Shown one piece after another: positions 27,396 through 41,010 of a stretch of 64,000 nt of DNA. The notes beneath the pieces were generated by a model. That model saw only the letters and a program-made list of their open reading frames with translations. It was not told where the DNA came from and ran no database searches. Where the stretch lies: the NCBI GenBank assembly GCA_026225945.1, contig JAMJFZ010000320.1, forward strand, positions 10,832,001-10,896,000, read 5' to 3'. Source of the DNA: Cricetomys ansorgei (lineage: Eukaryota > Chordata > Mammalia > Rodentia > Nesomyidae). Made by a program: the position numbers and the translations under genes. How positions within the stretch are numbered: the stretch's first letter is position 1; each line of letters opens with the position of its first letter.

Positions 27396-30300
27396 TGCAG
27401 GCTTCAGATGACGTGAAATCCTTGGGAACCCACACTGCATTCATCTCTAGGACACTTTAATCTTCCAGTTTATTAGAGTCATTACTAAACTTCATAAGCC
27501 AGATTGTGCTTGATCTCAACTAGAGTCTCAAAGCATTTGACCTCGATATATGAGTATCAGCCACTTGCCAGTCAAAAAGATCCATAAACAAAGGGCCCAT
27601 TGAAAACAGTCTAAATCATAATCATTTCAGTATTTTTGGAAGCTTTCCTAAAGTTTCAGGACTAAGCCTGGTGCTGGTTCACAATCTTATATAAAAAATA
27701 TATTCTAAAGGACAATAAGGTCATCATTAGCTCAATCAGTGTCTTTCAAGAGAGCTACCACCCCTTCTGTGGCATGTGTAAACTCTGCCACTGAGGCCGA
27801 TGTGACAGATGCTGACCTAGTAGGGAACACAGTCATTCAAAACTTCCACCATACAGATAGGCATTTGATGGCCAGCATTTGAGATTTGAATCAAAATTCA
27901 TTCATCCATGTGGATATTTCTTAAATGGCACTGAGAGCTCCAAGAGGAAGAAAGGTCTAGATCTAATCTGGGGTCAAGCGGATGCCAGTCACCAACCATC
28001 TACACTATACTTGTGTTCAGTGGTTACTTTAAAAAACATTGAAGACTGTGATTTCTCCCATCGGTGCTGTATCTCCAACAAATAAGACATTCAGATAAAT
28101 TAGAATTTTCTTTTTTTTTTTTTTATGGAACTAGAGATAGAAGACAACAAAAGCAAGAAATTTCACTGTGATCTCCAGTTTGCTTCTAAGTTTCAAAATT
28201 TTTCTCTTTTGGGGGCTTGTGTTTCAAGTGTCATAGGCCCTGCAGCCTGTAAGGCAATCCCAAAACAGGAGGAAAAGTCAGGGCTTTACATACAATAATC
28301 TAACTTAACCCTCATAAAGACTTTATAGATAATATCTTCACCTTTACAGAGTTGGGCATATAGAAAATAACGCGCTAGGTAGAATGAGATTTGGCTAGCT
28401 TGATACCCACTGCATCCTCCTACCGGGCTGCTCTCAGTCTGTTCTGCAAGGGAGGAAAATTGAACACAACTTTTCCCAGATTCCCTTGCAAAACTCTTCC
28501 ATCGAGATGCCTTCAGAAGTCAATGCAAAACAGAAGGGAAGCTAAAACTAAAGAGGTACATTTCCGCGGCAAACAGTTACTGTGGTGCCTTCCCAAGTCC
28601 CCACCGTCTACTCTGTGGCGGAGTAGCACTAGCTCCAGCAGGCCAGCGTTGCACAGCTCTGAGAATAATCCTCAAGGCTAGCATAGAGCCTGTTGTGGCT
28701 CTTTTGACTGTTCTTGTATTTCTTGTCTTCCTGTTGAAATATTAGTTTCTGTTTTATTTCACTGAGTTTTGACTGCTGTCTTGGGTAACTTGATTATTTT
28801 GCTAAGATATAGAAAGCCTAGACCTGAGGCATCCTGACTGACTCTAAAGCCCGCGGTCTTTGTTGAAGAAATGCTATAGAGTGAAATCAGCTTTGCATCC
28901 GGGGAGGACAGATACCAAGAGCTGCAGGTGGTAGGAACAATGTTGGCTGAGCTGTTAGACCTTCCAGGAACAGGTCTATTGTTCTCTGTTCTACCCTACT
29001 CCGTGCTCCCTTTGCCCTTCCCTGTTCACTAAGCGAGGGCAGTTTTCACTTCTTTTCTTAGGAGAATACACAAGACTAATACTCACTTTTCAGCCACCAA
29101 AGCCTGGCCAAATCCCAAACATTATGACAGCTGAAGTTGTATGCTCCTGTGACCAACAGTTTTTATGGTGGCAATCAAAAAGAAAGAACATGCTGGTTCC
29201 TTGAGAGGTCCATGAACGCTGTTATTCTCATGTCCCCATTTCCAGACTGAATCCTAGAGGTGGGTTGAGAGTTGATAGAAACCCAGTGTCGTCTGGAACC
29301 CTACAACAAAGGGATGCCTGGGTATTTAGAGTTCCCTATGCCAAGCCTGGCATGGAGCAGGTCAACAGTTTCATGGTTTCTTGGTACAGATGGGCATTCC
29401 AGAACAGCTGGAACCTACCCCCCCCGACACAAAAGAAATGCACAAATGGGTCAGAAATAGAGGAGGAATGTACGAAGCACCCCAAGATGCTGCTACAGAG
29501 ATCATCTCACTGGTGACTGGAGAGCAGCCCAAATGTCACCCTATCAGACTAGCTTGAGATTATTGAGGATCAGCATCACCACAAAATCACTCCACAGCAC
29601 TGGGCTAAACCTGGTTTCTGTCTACAACTCAGAAGACATTTGGCAGGAGAAAGGGGAATGACCCATTAGACAAAAGAAACTCCATTTCTTGCCCACCTGG
29701 TCTATAAGGTCGGGTGTTGAGCACACACACTATACTTTCAGTTGGTTCTGTAGCTGGACCTCGAGTGTCTTTGGTTGAGAATGGGTGCTAGAAGGCTGTA
29801 GAATATAGACTGGTCTTCACTTTTCTGCCTGTTTCTGTGGTAAGTAATACTTGGTAGAACAAGGCTGTGGCCACTCTTCACACGTCTGCGTATGTGATGC
29901 ATCTGTGGAGCACAGCAGTTGCAGCAGGGACGGTTATGGGGAAGAGCCTAAAATGATTGTAGTCTGGCCCTTAGTGGACGGACCCTTTTGGCTCCACTTT
30001 CTCCTTCCTCTTGCATGCTTCTCATTTGCTGGCACCATGAGAGCAAAGTCTCAAACCAAAATCAATAGAAAAAACAAGCAAACAAACAAACTGCTTCACT
30101 TTGCTCTTTAAAATGTATCTAAACCCAAATCCTACTTTCTAACAGTCTTAAAAGATGAGTTCCCCGCTGGCTGCTGCTTGTGCTTCCCTGGAGGCTCTCT
30201 GCCTCGGACTTCTCTTCTTCATCCTGTACAGCCTTTTCGTTCCTGAATATCCTTTAGGTGAAGGCTCCCAGGGATTTTCCTTGGCCCTCTAGTCTGCCAC

Positions 30301-30789
30301 GCTGCAGAATTCTTAGGACCCTTTTACCTGAGTTTACTTAAGAGGTGAACTGTTCCAGATTTCTGACGTTTTGATGTTTGATACATGACCTAAGATAGTA
30401 CCAATACCTCAATATCCAAATGAAGCATTTGCCTTTCTGCCTTTGGCCACCGAGGTAGTTAGTATTAACTTCAAGCATATAGCCCAAGAGTAGGACGGAT
30501 GGCCATTTACTAGGTAAGCAACGACGGATAACTCAAACTGGAGGTCACTGCTACAGGTGTGGAGCTAGACTTGTAAGCTATAGTTTTGAAGTTGCCTTCC
30601 CCCTTATTAGCTGTGAAGCCCTGGGTGGGTTCATTAACTTTCTGTGTTTCAGTTTGCTCATCTACAAAACAGGCATACAGTATGAAAATTAAAGAACCTT
30701 ATTGCGGAAGTGTGGTAAATGCATTCCACAAGCTGTTAACATTGGCCTCTTGAAACCAGAGCTTCTTTCTAATATAATATGCATATTCC

Positions 30790-31310
30790 TCTCTTTCTTT
30801 TCTGTTTTTCCCTTTTATTGAAAATAGATATTTTTCTCACATAATATACACTGATTATGTTTCCCCTCCCTCTACTCCTCCCAGTACCTCCCACCTCCCC
30901 TCTCCTCCAGACCCACTCCCCTTTCAGCCTTTCATTAGAAAACAAACAGGCTTCCAAGGGATAATAAAATAAAGTAAGATATAATAAAACAAAATATAAT
31001 AAGATAAAACAAAAATCAGCACATCGGAATTGAAGAAAACAAACAAACAGAATCCTGTATCCACCTCCATTCTCAGCACTGAGACCCTACACGGCTTAGA
31101 CCCCGCAGCCCTGTGCATGCTGCCGTGGTCTCTGGGAGGTCATAGTGCCTTCATCCTGCTGTGTTTAGAAGACCTGTTTCCTTGGTGTCCTCCGCCCCTT
31201 CTGGCTCCTACACTCTTTCTGCCTCCTTTTCCTCGGGGTTCCCTGAACCCCGAGTGGAGGGATTGGATGGTACTCCCCGCTCCTTTCCAAAGCACACAGT
31301 AATGCCCATT
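30790..31310 (-). mobile_element. L1 3' untranslated region, antisense
   Basis: Read on the plus strand, TTTTCCCTTTTATTGAAAAT starts the reversed tail, followed by CTCCCAGTACCTCCCACCTC and, near the end, CCTTTTCCTCGGGGTTCCCTG. Polypyrimidine blocks of this sort are typical of rodent L1 3' ends. No coding part is kept. Confidence 0.8.
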
Positions 31311-31867
31311 CCCCACAGTCACTGTGAGGCCTAGAAAGAAGCATCCTGTAGTTAGCACTGTAACATACAGTTCAAGTAGTACTTATGTTGAGATTTCCCC
31401 TTTGATCCAGACTTCTAAGGTAAACTATGAATGTTCTTTTCTTTTTCTTTCTCTTCCGGAAGGAAACATGACCTAAACTAGAATTTGTGCCTTCCCAGTC
31501 CGATTCTTCATGCTTATGGATGGAGTTGTCCTTCTGGTAACCTAAAGAGAAAGAGTGCTCCCTGGGTTCTCTGTTGCTATCCATGCTGCTCAGCCAGGTG
31601 AACCCTCTCGGGGGCTTTTTAGATATCACTTAGAACTAGATTTTTCACAGTTTAGCATGAAGGGCTTGTGAAATCACAGAATCTTTGGTTCTGGATCAAG
31701 AAATTCTCATTCTGTAAGCCTGGAGCGGGAACCCAAATTCGCATTCCTAGAAACGGCCACACAATGCTGTACCGTCTTCCTCATGCCGCAGGACTGGGCG
31801 CAAAGACCATAACAGGGATTTTACAAACTCCGTTTCCCATGTTAAAATTTGCCTTCATGTATATATT

Positions 31868-32050
31868 CTTTTTACATTTATGTTATTTGGTGGGGGGTGA
31901 CACACACACACATGCTGTGGTATGTGTGTGGACGTTAGAAGACAGCTTTCATGAGTCAGCTCTCTCCTTACACCATGTGGGTCCCAGGGATCAGGGCATC
32001 AGGTTTGTTGGCAAACGCTTTTAACTCCTGAGCCATCTCATTGGCCCCAT
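31868..32050 (-). repeat. B2-related SINE, antisense
   Basis: The minus strand reads GGCCAATGAGATGGCTCAGG and CTGGGACCCACATGGTGTAA, then a CACACA tail. It lies 460 bases from exon 4. Confidence 0.75.
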
Positions 32051-32456
32051 ATTCAATTTATTATTGCATTTTTATTTTATAATATTCCTTAAAAGAAAAA
32101 TAATAGGTTCTCCAGATCATCTCTATGGCCTTCTTGTCCTGACATTGAAACTGACTGACCTCTGAGTTTGTTTGTGTCCATGATCTCATTAACAGCAGGA
32201 AATATTACTTAATTATCAAGAGCAGTGAGCTACATGGAGCTTTGACTGGACCAGGATGTTGCTCAGAGAAAAGCAGTGGGGGACCGAAGCCTTTCATGGC
32301 ACATGGAGCAGGCCATGCTTTATTGACCGTTCAAACAACAAAAACACATAACTAACACTTTTCGTTGTAGCATTGGGGTGTTTTTGTCATTTTTCTTACG
32401 CTTAATTTATAAATTTGGTTATTTTCTTGCATATGAACTTGGTTCAAGAAATTTTA

Positions 32457-32900
<444 letters not shown>

Positions 32901-33061
32901 CTAGAATTAATGTCGTCATTCTAGAAATTAGAGCAATGCATAGGATCTAATATTGAAATATACTTAAATATAAATTATGAATATATATAAAAGCTAAAAC
33001 TACAAAACATATTTACCTATATAAAATTTAAAACTATATAAAATTAAAAATACATGTTTAT

Positions 33062-33146
33062 CTGTAAATATATGTAACATATATATATATACACACATGT
33101 ATATATATGCATTTATATATATGTATATACATATGTAGAGAGAGAG
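33062..33146. repeat. (TA)n/(CA)n-rich microsatellite
   Basis: Interrupted TA and CA dinucleotides followed by GAGAGAGAGA, shortly upstream of exon 4. Confidence 0.8.
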
Positions 33147-33799
33147 AAGAAAAAGTTTAAATAATAAATCATAACCTCAGGGGAAAATGTACAACATAGA
33201 GGACAGATGACTGACATGTCTCTAATACATAATGAGCTCTTGAACATTAATAAGAGAACATTCAACAGCCTTCGGAAAAAGGAAAAACGTCATAGTTTTT
33301 AGAAACTGTTTCACAAATCCACAAAACATTTCCCTTTGCCAATACACTCAAGTTAGATCTATAATATACTCATTTTTATCCTCAAATGTATGAAGATTTT
33401 AAGTTTAATGGTCGACACTGTTAGGGAAACACTCTTAGAGGGCAATTTTGTTAGTGTCTTCCAGTATTTAAGACTCTAATGTCTAGCATTAATTTTTAGT
33501 GCCAGGATGATTTATTTTAGAGATATATTCAATTCTACATAAAAGGAATCTTTATATAAGTGAAGACATTCGTTTTTCAGCACCTTGTAAAAGTCAGAAG
33601 TTGGAAACAATTTACCATCAGTCAGAACCTGGCTGGGGAAACAACAGTTTTATACACAAATGTTGCTGAACTGCACAGCAGTGACTCAGAGATCTTTAAT
33701 GGCAGTGTGATGATGCGGGAGGCTTCCTACCATGTGCAGCCATTATTTGCAAAAGGTGAACTGTAGAAAATGTAAATGCTTATGAACATAAAAGACATT

Positions 33800-33895
33800 T
33801 TGTGTGTGTGAGTGAATGCGTGTGTGCTTATGTGTGAGTGTGCGTATTTGTGCGTGTGAGTGTGTATGTGAATGCGAGTGTGTGAGTGTGCTTTA
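33800..33895 (+). repeat. degenerate TG-rich repeat
   Basis: TGTGTG mixed with GAGTG and GCGTG words. Confidence 0.75.
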
Positions 33896-34169
33896 GGCAG
33901 GGCAATTTTCTTCCTGACCTTTCACAAACTGAATGCTGGTGAGTGTGGGAGGTAATGTCGCATTATTTTCTGGGAGAAGAAACTACACTATCTTTTTCCT
34001 GTTTGAGTTTTTGTGTCACACGAATGATATTTTAATTATTATATTATTGAAGAGAGCTTTTGAGGAAAAAAACAAGAATGTACTACCCAGGAGCATTAGT
34101 CTGCCTGGATCCAAATCCATATTCTGTTGCTTAACCTCCTTGTGTAGATAGGGATTTTCTTAAGAGTCA

Positions 34170-34285
34170 TAGCTTCCTCCTCATATGACAGGGAACAATG
34201 ATGCCCACCAGAACAGCTGACTCGTTACAAGGATTAAATGAGATACCGCATGCCAGGCACTTTGTTAAATGTGACATGGAAGAAA
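34170..34285 (+). repeat. MIR-like SINE fragment
   Basis: AGGATTAAATGAGATACCGC and CCAGGCACTTTGTTAAATG match the core of the old mammalian MIR element. Confidence 0.6.
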
Positions 34286-34759
34286 TGCCCAAAAATTATA
34301 GATGACATCAAAACAGGGAGAATAATTATTCCGAGTAGCATTGCTATTAAATAAGACACTTAGATATAAAACCTCTAGGTAATAAAAACTAGCAGGTTAT
34401 GAAAATCCTTCAATTTTTGGAAACATAAACTACTATCTTTAAACCAAAAAAAATGGTTAAATTATGGAAAATGCTTTAAAAAAGAGACAAAAAAGAGAGA
34501 TCGTGTGTGAGCTCATCTGATTCTTTAGCACACTGTCAGATAACCTCAGAGCACAGCCCAGCTTCGCTTCTTCTAAGTGGTGGGACTTCAGACAAATAAA
34601 CTGTTGGCATTCAGTGCTCACACCTCAAGTTGGAGATGGGAACTTCCAGACAAAGGGTTATGCTGATGACTGACTGAAATAAGTACAGATTCACAGTTCC
34701 TCATCAAAACCAAAATGTGTCTTAAAATTCAAAATGTTTTTTTTAATGTTTTTTATTTT

Positions 34760-35065
34760 AGGGGACTGGGGAGAGGGCTCAGTGGGTAAAGTGTTTGTTG
34801 TGCAGGCATGAGAGTCTGAGTGCAGACCCTCAGCATCTTCTGCAAAGCCCTGGTGGCATGTACCTGTACAGCCAGCCCCGGAGAGGCGGGGACGAGAGGA
34901 TCCCAGAAGCTCAAGGACCAGCCAGTCTCCATGAAATGATTCCAGTTCAATGAAGGAACAAAAAAGTAAGGTGGAGAGAGATAGTCTTCTGAAGAAACCT
35001 AGCTTTAGCCTCTGGCCTCCTGCGTGCACACACAAGTGAGTGCACTTCCAACACATGCACACACA
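34760..35065 (+). repeat. B4-type SINE
   Basis: GGGGAGAGGGCTCAGTGGGT and TGCAGGCATGAGAGTCTGAG form the head; GCCTCTGGCCTCCTGCG and a CACACA tail end it. Confidence 0.75.
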
Positions 35066-36907
35066 CACGCACAAGCACATAATTAATAAAATAACTAAAC
35101 AAACAGATAACCTTTAGAACCCCTCGATTGGACAAGAGCCTGGGTTTGAGCCCCAGAGCTGCAAAAATAAAAAAAAGAGAAAATATATATATATAATTTT
35201 AGATTTCAGAATAGGATACTGTGGTAGTTATGACACCAGGTCAGTGTATGACGTGTATGAAGCAAACATAGCAATGCTTTCCTTGGAGAAATTTTGTGAT
35301 TATTCAAAGTAGAATATAAATAATGACCAGAGTTTCACATCTTCAGCCCAGGAATGGCTACCAAAAAAAAAAATCTTACTGAACTTAAAAACCAGTGTTT
35401 CAAGTGGTTTGGGAATTTGGAATTGGACTTAGGGATTCTGGACTTGTGCACCATGGCTGTAAAATGTTCTTCAAAGTGCTCAAATGGTTGATGTTATTGT
35501 CATTAGTAGTAGTAGCAGAAAATTTTTATGAATTCCTTCCTAATGCCAAGCATTTACATTCTTGTTATTCCTTACAACAGCTGGGTAAGGGACTATTATT
35601 TCTCCTGCATACAAAGACATCTGGGCTTTTTCACACTTCCTACAACTCTGTGCCGTTTCTACCTCTGGACAGAATGCCTTTGCTGAAGTTACTTCTCACT
35701 CCTACCTCCCTAAGTAGCTGAGATTGGCACTTTGGAATCTCACTTCAAAGCCCATGCATGGGGTCTCGCCACTCTCTGGAATAATATCAAAAGTAAGATA
35801 TTTCAAAAAGCATGGGAGGCAATGATTTTCTATCCTTTTACCCTCTGTACTTGAGCTTGCAACTTCTGCTTGCACACAAAATACAAACAGGCCTGCAAGG
35901 CTCAGTCATTTCTCTGTGTTCCAGCATTTCCGTTTCTTGGATATCTTGCTATTTCCAGTAAGGACTTTTCCCACATGCTTCCGGAGCCTGGGCCCTCCCT
36001 CAGCATAGCTGCTTCTCTCCTCCAGAACTCATTGCACTCAACTTCATTTGGCTGCAAATTTCACTGCAAGGGCCGCTGTGCTTGGGTGGTCTTCCCTGAT
36101 TCTAGTTAAGAGTCATGGTTCTGAATTTAACTGAGTAATTTCTACAAACCATTGCTTACTACCCTGCCTGAGCCTTTCTTTGCTCATCAACAAAGAAAGG
36201 ATATATGGTCTTCCAGTCCTATCTAAAATCTCATAAGCAAAGCCTTCTTTATGAATATTAGAATTCAAAGCTTTTCTACAATAGCAAAGCAGAGTATCCA
36301 GATATTAAATATTGAGAATACATTCTACACTGACCCAGGAAATGACTGACCAAGCACACAATATGCAGTATCTGTGCAAACATCAGTTTTTTTCTCTTTC
36401 ATGTCCAACTTGTCTGCATCAGCTAGAAAAAAAAAATCCATTTTGTCATATGAGTAAAAAATAGAATAAAATATGAAATTATTAAAGATAAAATGTAAGC
36501 AAAATTCCAATCAATTTCTTAACCAAATATGACAAAATTTTCAGAAGTAAATAAAAATGTGAAATAGCTGAAAAGTTAAAATATTAGTTTCACTCTTGCT
36601 TAGATTTTTGTCTTCTAACATGTTCTCTCAATTCTCCCTCTACCCTGAGTCCAACTTCCCTTCCCTTCCCCACAGGTTAGTAAAGTCAAATAACTAGGAC
36701 AAGGTCAAAGAACCAATTAACAGCAGAATCTGGACTCCGCAGAACCCAAGGAAATGGTTAATTTTTTTCTCTTCACAGGACAGCTCAAGGCCTCTGAGTA
36801 TTACTTAAAGCAAATATTCCCATAGTCAAGAAACGCCAGATCAGGTCAGTTAATGGTAATCAACATCATATCTATTCCTGGAACCGTTTAAATTTAAACA
36901 CAAAGTC

Positions 36908-37230
36908 GGGTGGGAGATGGCCTAGGCAGTCAAGTGCCTGCCACACGTGCGTGAGGACCTGTGTGCCTCAGAACCACATCAGAAAGCCAGGTGAACTCTT
37001 GGAACCTTCTTGGTTCCGAGTTGCTAAGGATCCCAGCATGAAGAACTCAGAACCAAGAAGATGCCTGAAGCTCACTGGCCAGGCAGTCTACTTGACAAGC
37101 ATCAGGCCAGGGAGAGACTCTGTCACAAGAAACCCCCCCAAAACCAAACACAAAGTGACAGTGCCTAAGGAATAGCACTCAAGACTGACCTCTCCGTGCA
37201 CGCGCACCCCTCCCCCGCCACACGCACACA
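36908..37230 (+). repeat. B4-type SINE
   Basis: GGTGGGAGATGGCCTAGGCA, GTGCGTGAGGACCTGTGTGC, and the tail TGACCTCTCCGTGCACGCGC match the same composite family. Confidence 0.65.
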
Positions 37231-39979
37231 CTTACGAAGTTTTCCCAAGGTTATAAATAATTGTGCTAAAAAAGTAGAACATGGAAAAACATGAGAATAG
37301 TATACAATAACACAAGCTAATACTTCTATTCTCCAAACAAATTCACTTCTAGCATTTCAGAGTTCACGGAAGAGCCACAGAGCATGCTGGTAAGTATAGA
37401 CAATGTAAAAATGGAAAACCAGCGCAGCTGACATTTTCAAGAACAACTTCTACTACATCGCTGGCTGCGAGACCTTAACTCCCTGCATTTTATCTGCCAC
37501 AGCTTCTCTGGACCATAAACCCCCACCTTAACCCTGCTATCTCAGAAGGTAATGCTTAGTCTAAAGTACAGTTGTTGAGAAAAAGGATCGATTCTGAAAA
37601 AGCTAGAAGAATATTGACTTTAATGATAACTAGCTGGTAATTATTCACACACTCGGTCTGCTCACAGTCCGACACGAGCACTGGGACACTTATTTTATCG
37701 TCTATATCGGACACGTGCTTTTGAGCACGCGTTGTCGTAGGCTTCAAGGACACGGCCGTAAAAGATGAGAGAGAACGCCCAGCCTTTCTTCTGTTTCTGT
37801 GTTGGGGGACTAGAGATGTAAGGACGGGACAAAAGCAACTAAATACTTAAATAACTATCAATTTATGCGACAGGGAGGGTAGAATTGCGTCCCGTGTAAT
37901 GTAGAGTATCAGAATCTGGATCCTCTGGATAAGAAACTTCATGAGAGTTTAGGAAATAGTTCAAATAGGAACACACGGATAAACTCCGAGGAAGTCGGAA
38001 CTCCCAGATAGCTGGCTTCTGAAGAGAGGCCCCTAGCTCTCCACAGTCTGTCATCCAGAGGAACTTCCTAGGATGAAACAAGGGTTCCACGCTTACAACA
38101 CGGCAGCCATGAACCACGTGAGGCTACTGAGCAGCTGAGATTCAGTGAGTAATACTGAAGAACAAAATTTTAAATTTATTGAATTCTCAATAATTGAAAG
38201 TGTCACAGGAGGCTAGAGACTGTCGTACGCAACAGCCCAGCTCTAGGGCGTTAGAGAACCGAGAGGAGGTTCACAGGTTAGTGGTGATTCTTTCCCACAG
38301 CTTCAGTTAGTGTCAGTGTCTAGTACAGATGATGCTGGGTTGTTGGTTTTTTTTTTCCAATGGTTTTTGTTAACTTCTGACATAACACTGAGCCCGGCAA
38401 ACGTTCAGTGCGTATTTGTGGAATTGAAGTGAGTGGGAACTTGCTTTAACATAGTCTTACTTCCTAGGCGGCGGCTTCTTGGCCAAATGACACAGCTTCA
38501 TTTGTGAAGTTGTTTGCCATTCCCAGCGCCAGGCCTTTGTGATGTAGGTGTCTCTCCTGACTGTGTCAGCTGATGACCCCCTCTGTGAGGCCTGCCCCAG
38601 TTCCCTCAGGCACAATTCATCTCTCCTACCCTCTGTACACACTTCTATTACGACACTTATCAGAAACGTGGAGAATCATTCCTGTTTGTTCACAGCCTTA
38701 TCTTCCACAATAAACTTGAGGTAGCGATGAGAAACTAGTTTGAACTGGACAGAGGAGGGGAAACATCTGGACTCAATTCACCCGCAAACTGCTAAATTTA
38801 TGAACTTGGGGAAGACACGGAACTTCTTTTAGCTTCTGTTTGTGCCTCCATGAAGCTGAAGTAAAGTGCTGTTACGTCAAAGGCTGTCACGGGGAGGGAC
38901 TAAATTGCACTCTCCTCATAGAGCGAGCATTCAGTACATTCTGTTTCGTTACTGCTGTGGTTCGTCTGTGAGCTCACTGAGAGAAAGACTAGATGACATT
39001 CTCTTTTCTATCATTTCTGGCACCTGACACAATGCCTGGCACACGATAAACACTAAATAGATGTGTGTTAAATAGAAGGGGGCGGCAAATTTGTTTTCCA
39101 AGCTGTGTAAGTAATTTCTGTTTCTAAATATAGTGCCGGCCACTTTGAAACACCTGAAGCAACACCCCTAAGTAAAAACTCAAGTAAAATGGCATGCCAC
39201 CCAGCCTATGATCAAAAGTATGCACATCATTGTAATTATTGGGGAAATGATTAGCATTTATTTTTTGGTGGAAGTTTTCAAAGATGAGTTTATGTTTTGA
39301 GAAAAGTATTAAGCTGATATTTTTATTATACTGTCTTCTCTCAGATAAAATAAATATCCCAAGCTTAAGTCTCATTTTTATTTACCTTATTTGCCAAAGA
39401 AAATGATGGAAGAAATCAGCTGCAAAACTAGTTCATTAAATTTATATTTCTTCTTTTCTGGTTATTATTTTTAACCACATGCCATAGTCTGCAATGCATG
39501 TTTGTCATGACCCTTGCACACCCTTACACGTATGTGACTGAATCAAAATTCCAGGAAACAAATTTACCTCTACTTCTCGGTAGGTACACTGATGCTTTCT
39601 TTAGTCTACTCCAGTTTTTGTTTGTTTGTTTGTTTGTTTTGTTTTTTAATGTTGATTACAAGCCTCTGAACAATTTTTAGAATTCAATGATGTTGAGGCT
39701 CAGCATTTAAAGACACAGCATCAGACAGCACGCTTTCTTCAAGTGTCCACTGGCATTCATGTTGACATTTGACTGATTTGCAAGTATGGCACCAGTTTGG
39801 CTAATTATCCCGTAAGAACTCTCCTGCTTAGCACTACAGAACCCAACCATCACAGCCTCCAAGCTGTCTGGGTCTCCCTTTGACAGAGACCTATGGCTTT
39901 AACCTCAAACAAAAGATGCCCCCACCCCCACCCCCAGATTTCCCCAGTGCGGTAAGGACAGCTACGGGTAGGGTCCTAC

Positions 39980-40108
39980 CTTTCGCAGGCTTCATACTCG
40001 TCACGTCTGGGACAAGCCCTGACAGCCCGTGGCTGTGCTGGAGACTAATCTGAATTGGATTTTCTAACCCCTGGAACTGCATTACCATCCTCAGCTTATT
40101 CACAGCAA
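39980..40108 (-). CDS. Nr1h4: Nr1h4 exon 3: alternative start exon (extended N-terminus)
   Basis: The minus strand from ATG at 40088 encodes MVMQFQGLENPIQISLQHSH, followed by 16 further residues ending MKPAK, the alternative N-terminus of FXR made from an internal promoter. The exon ends at 39980 with AAAG followed by donor GTAGGA, leaving one base of a glycine codon, the same phase as exon 2, so both first exons join exon 4 identically. In the mouse gene this is the first exon of the isoforms with the longer N-terminus. The 5' edge given is a CCAG just upstream of the start and may not be a real boundary: if the exon is used as a first exon, its untranslated part continues to higher coordinates. 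The coding part is certain; the boundary is not. Confidence 0.85.
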
Positions 40109-40155
40109 CTGGAAGGAGACTAGGTAAGAAGTGAGAGGGGCCAGAGGTTGTGTGG

Positions 40156-40202
40156 TTTACTGATTAACTTCATCGCTGAGCGGAATATTTGTAAATGTTT
40201 AT
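40156..40202 (-). promoter_or_regulatory. candidate internal promoter sites: HNF1-like and FOXA-like
   Basis: Just upstream of exon 3, the minus strand reads GTTAATCAGTAAA at 40156-40168, matching 11 of 13 positions of the HNF1 consensus. On the plus strand TATTTGT (40186-40192) and TGTTTAT (40196-40202) each fit the FOXA pattern TRTTKRY. No clear TATA box is present. The cluster sits 70-115 bases from the exon 3 start codon, where a liver and gut promoter for the longer isoforms would be expected. Function is inferred. Confidence 0.35.
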
Positions 40203-40612
40203 GAGGAAAGTCCTCAATGCCAAATTGCCTAGTAAGCTGGAAACTGGAGTCTTAGATAAACATTTTGGGGAACCCTTTCCCAGCTTAAGAACTTTTAGAG
40301 GGTAAATTTCTGTCCGCTGCCTCTAATACTGAATACTGAATCTTTGCTTTTGTTCCCAGTATGTACTTTTAACATCAGAAGCACTAACAAATAATAGTTC
40401 ACAGTCGGCCCTAGCAGCCTACTGACCCAGCCAGATGGGTCTGTATCTAGTAATGTGTGTAAAATTATGTCCCACCCACATCCCAGTTCATATGTTGGGA
40501 TCCTAACCCTACGACCTTACAGTGTGACCTTACTTAGAGATGAGGTCCATACCTTTATATAGAGATAATCAAAATGGGGATTAATCTACTATGATTCGTG
40601 CCCTTATTTAAA

Positions 40613-40725
<113 letters not shown>

Positions 40726-40899
40726 CCAGGACACAGACACTACTTGTAAATGGACAATGGAGTACAGAGACAAAAGATACCACTGATAAGTCAAACAGAA
40801 GCACCTAGGCCAAATTCTTCCTTGACAATTTCAGTAGGCTCAATTCCGTAGGCTCAAGGTTAATTCCATACATAGTGCAACCAGGCACACTATGTAACT

Positions 40900-41010
40900 T
40901 TAGATAAGTCTCTGAGCTGCCATGGGCCCCATTCATCTGCATTAACAGATGGTAAACTATAGATAATATCACTGCCTACTTCCTTCGTAGGCTTGTTGTG
41001 AAGATAAAAC
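40900..41010 (+). repeat. MIR-like SINE fragment
   Basis: AGATAAGTCTCTGAGCTGCC and TTGTTGTGAAGATAAAACGA follow the MIR layout. Confidence 0.5.
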
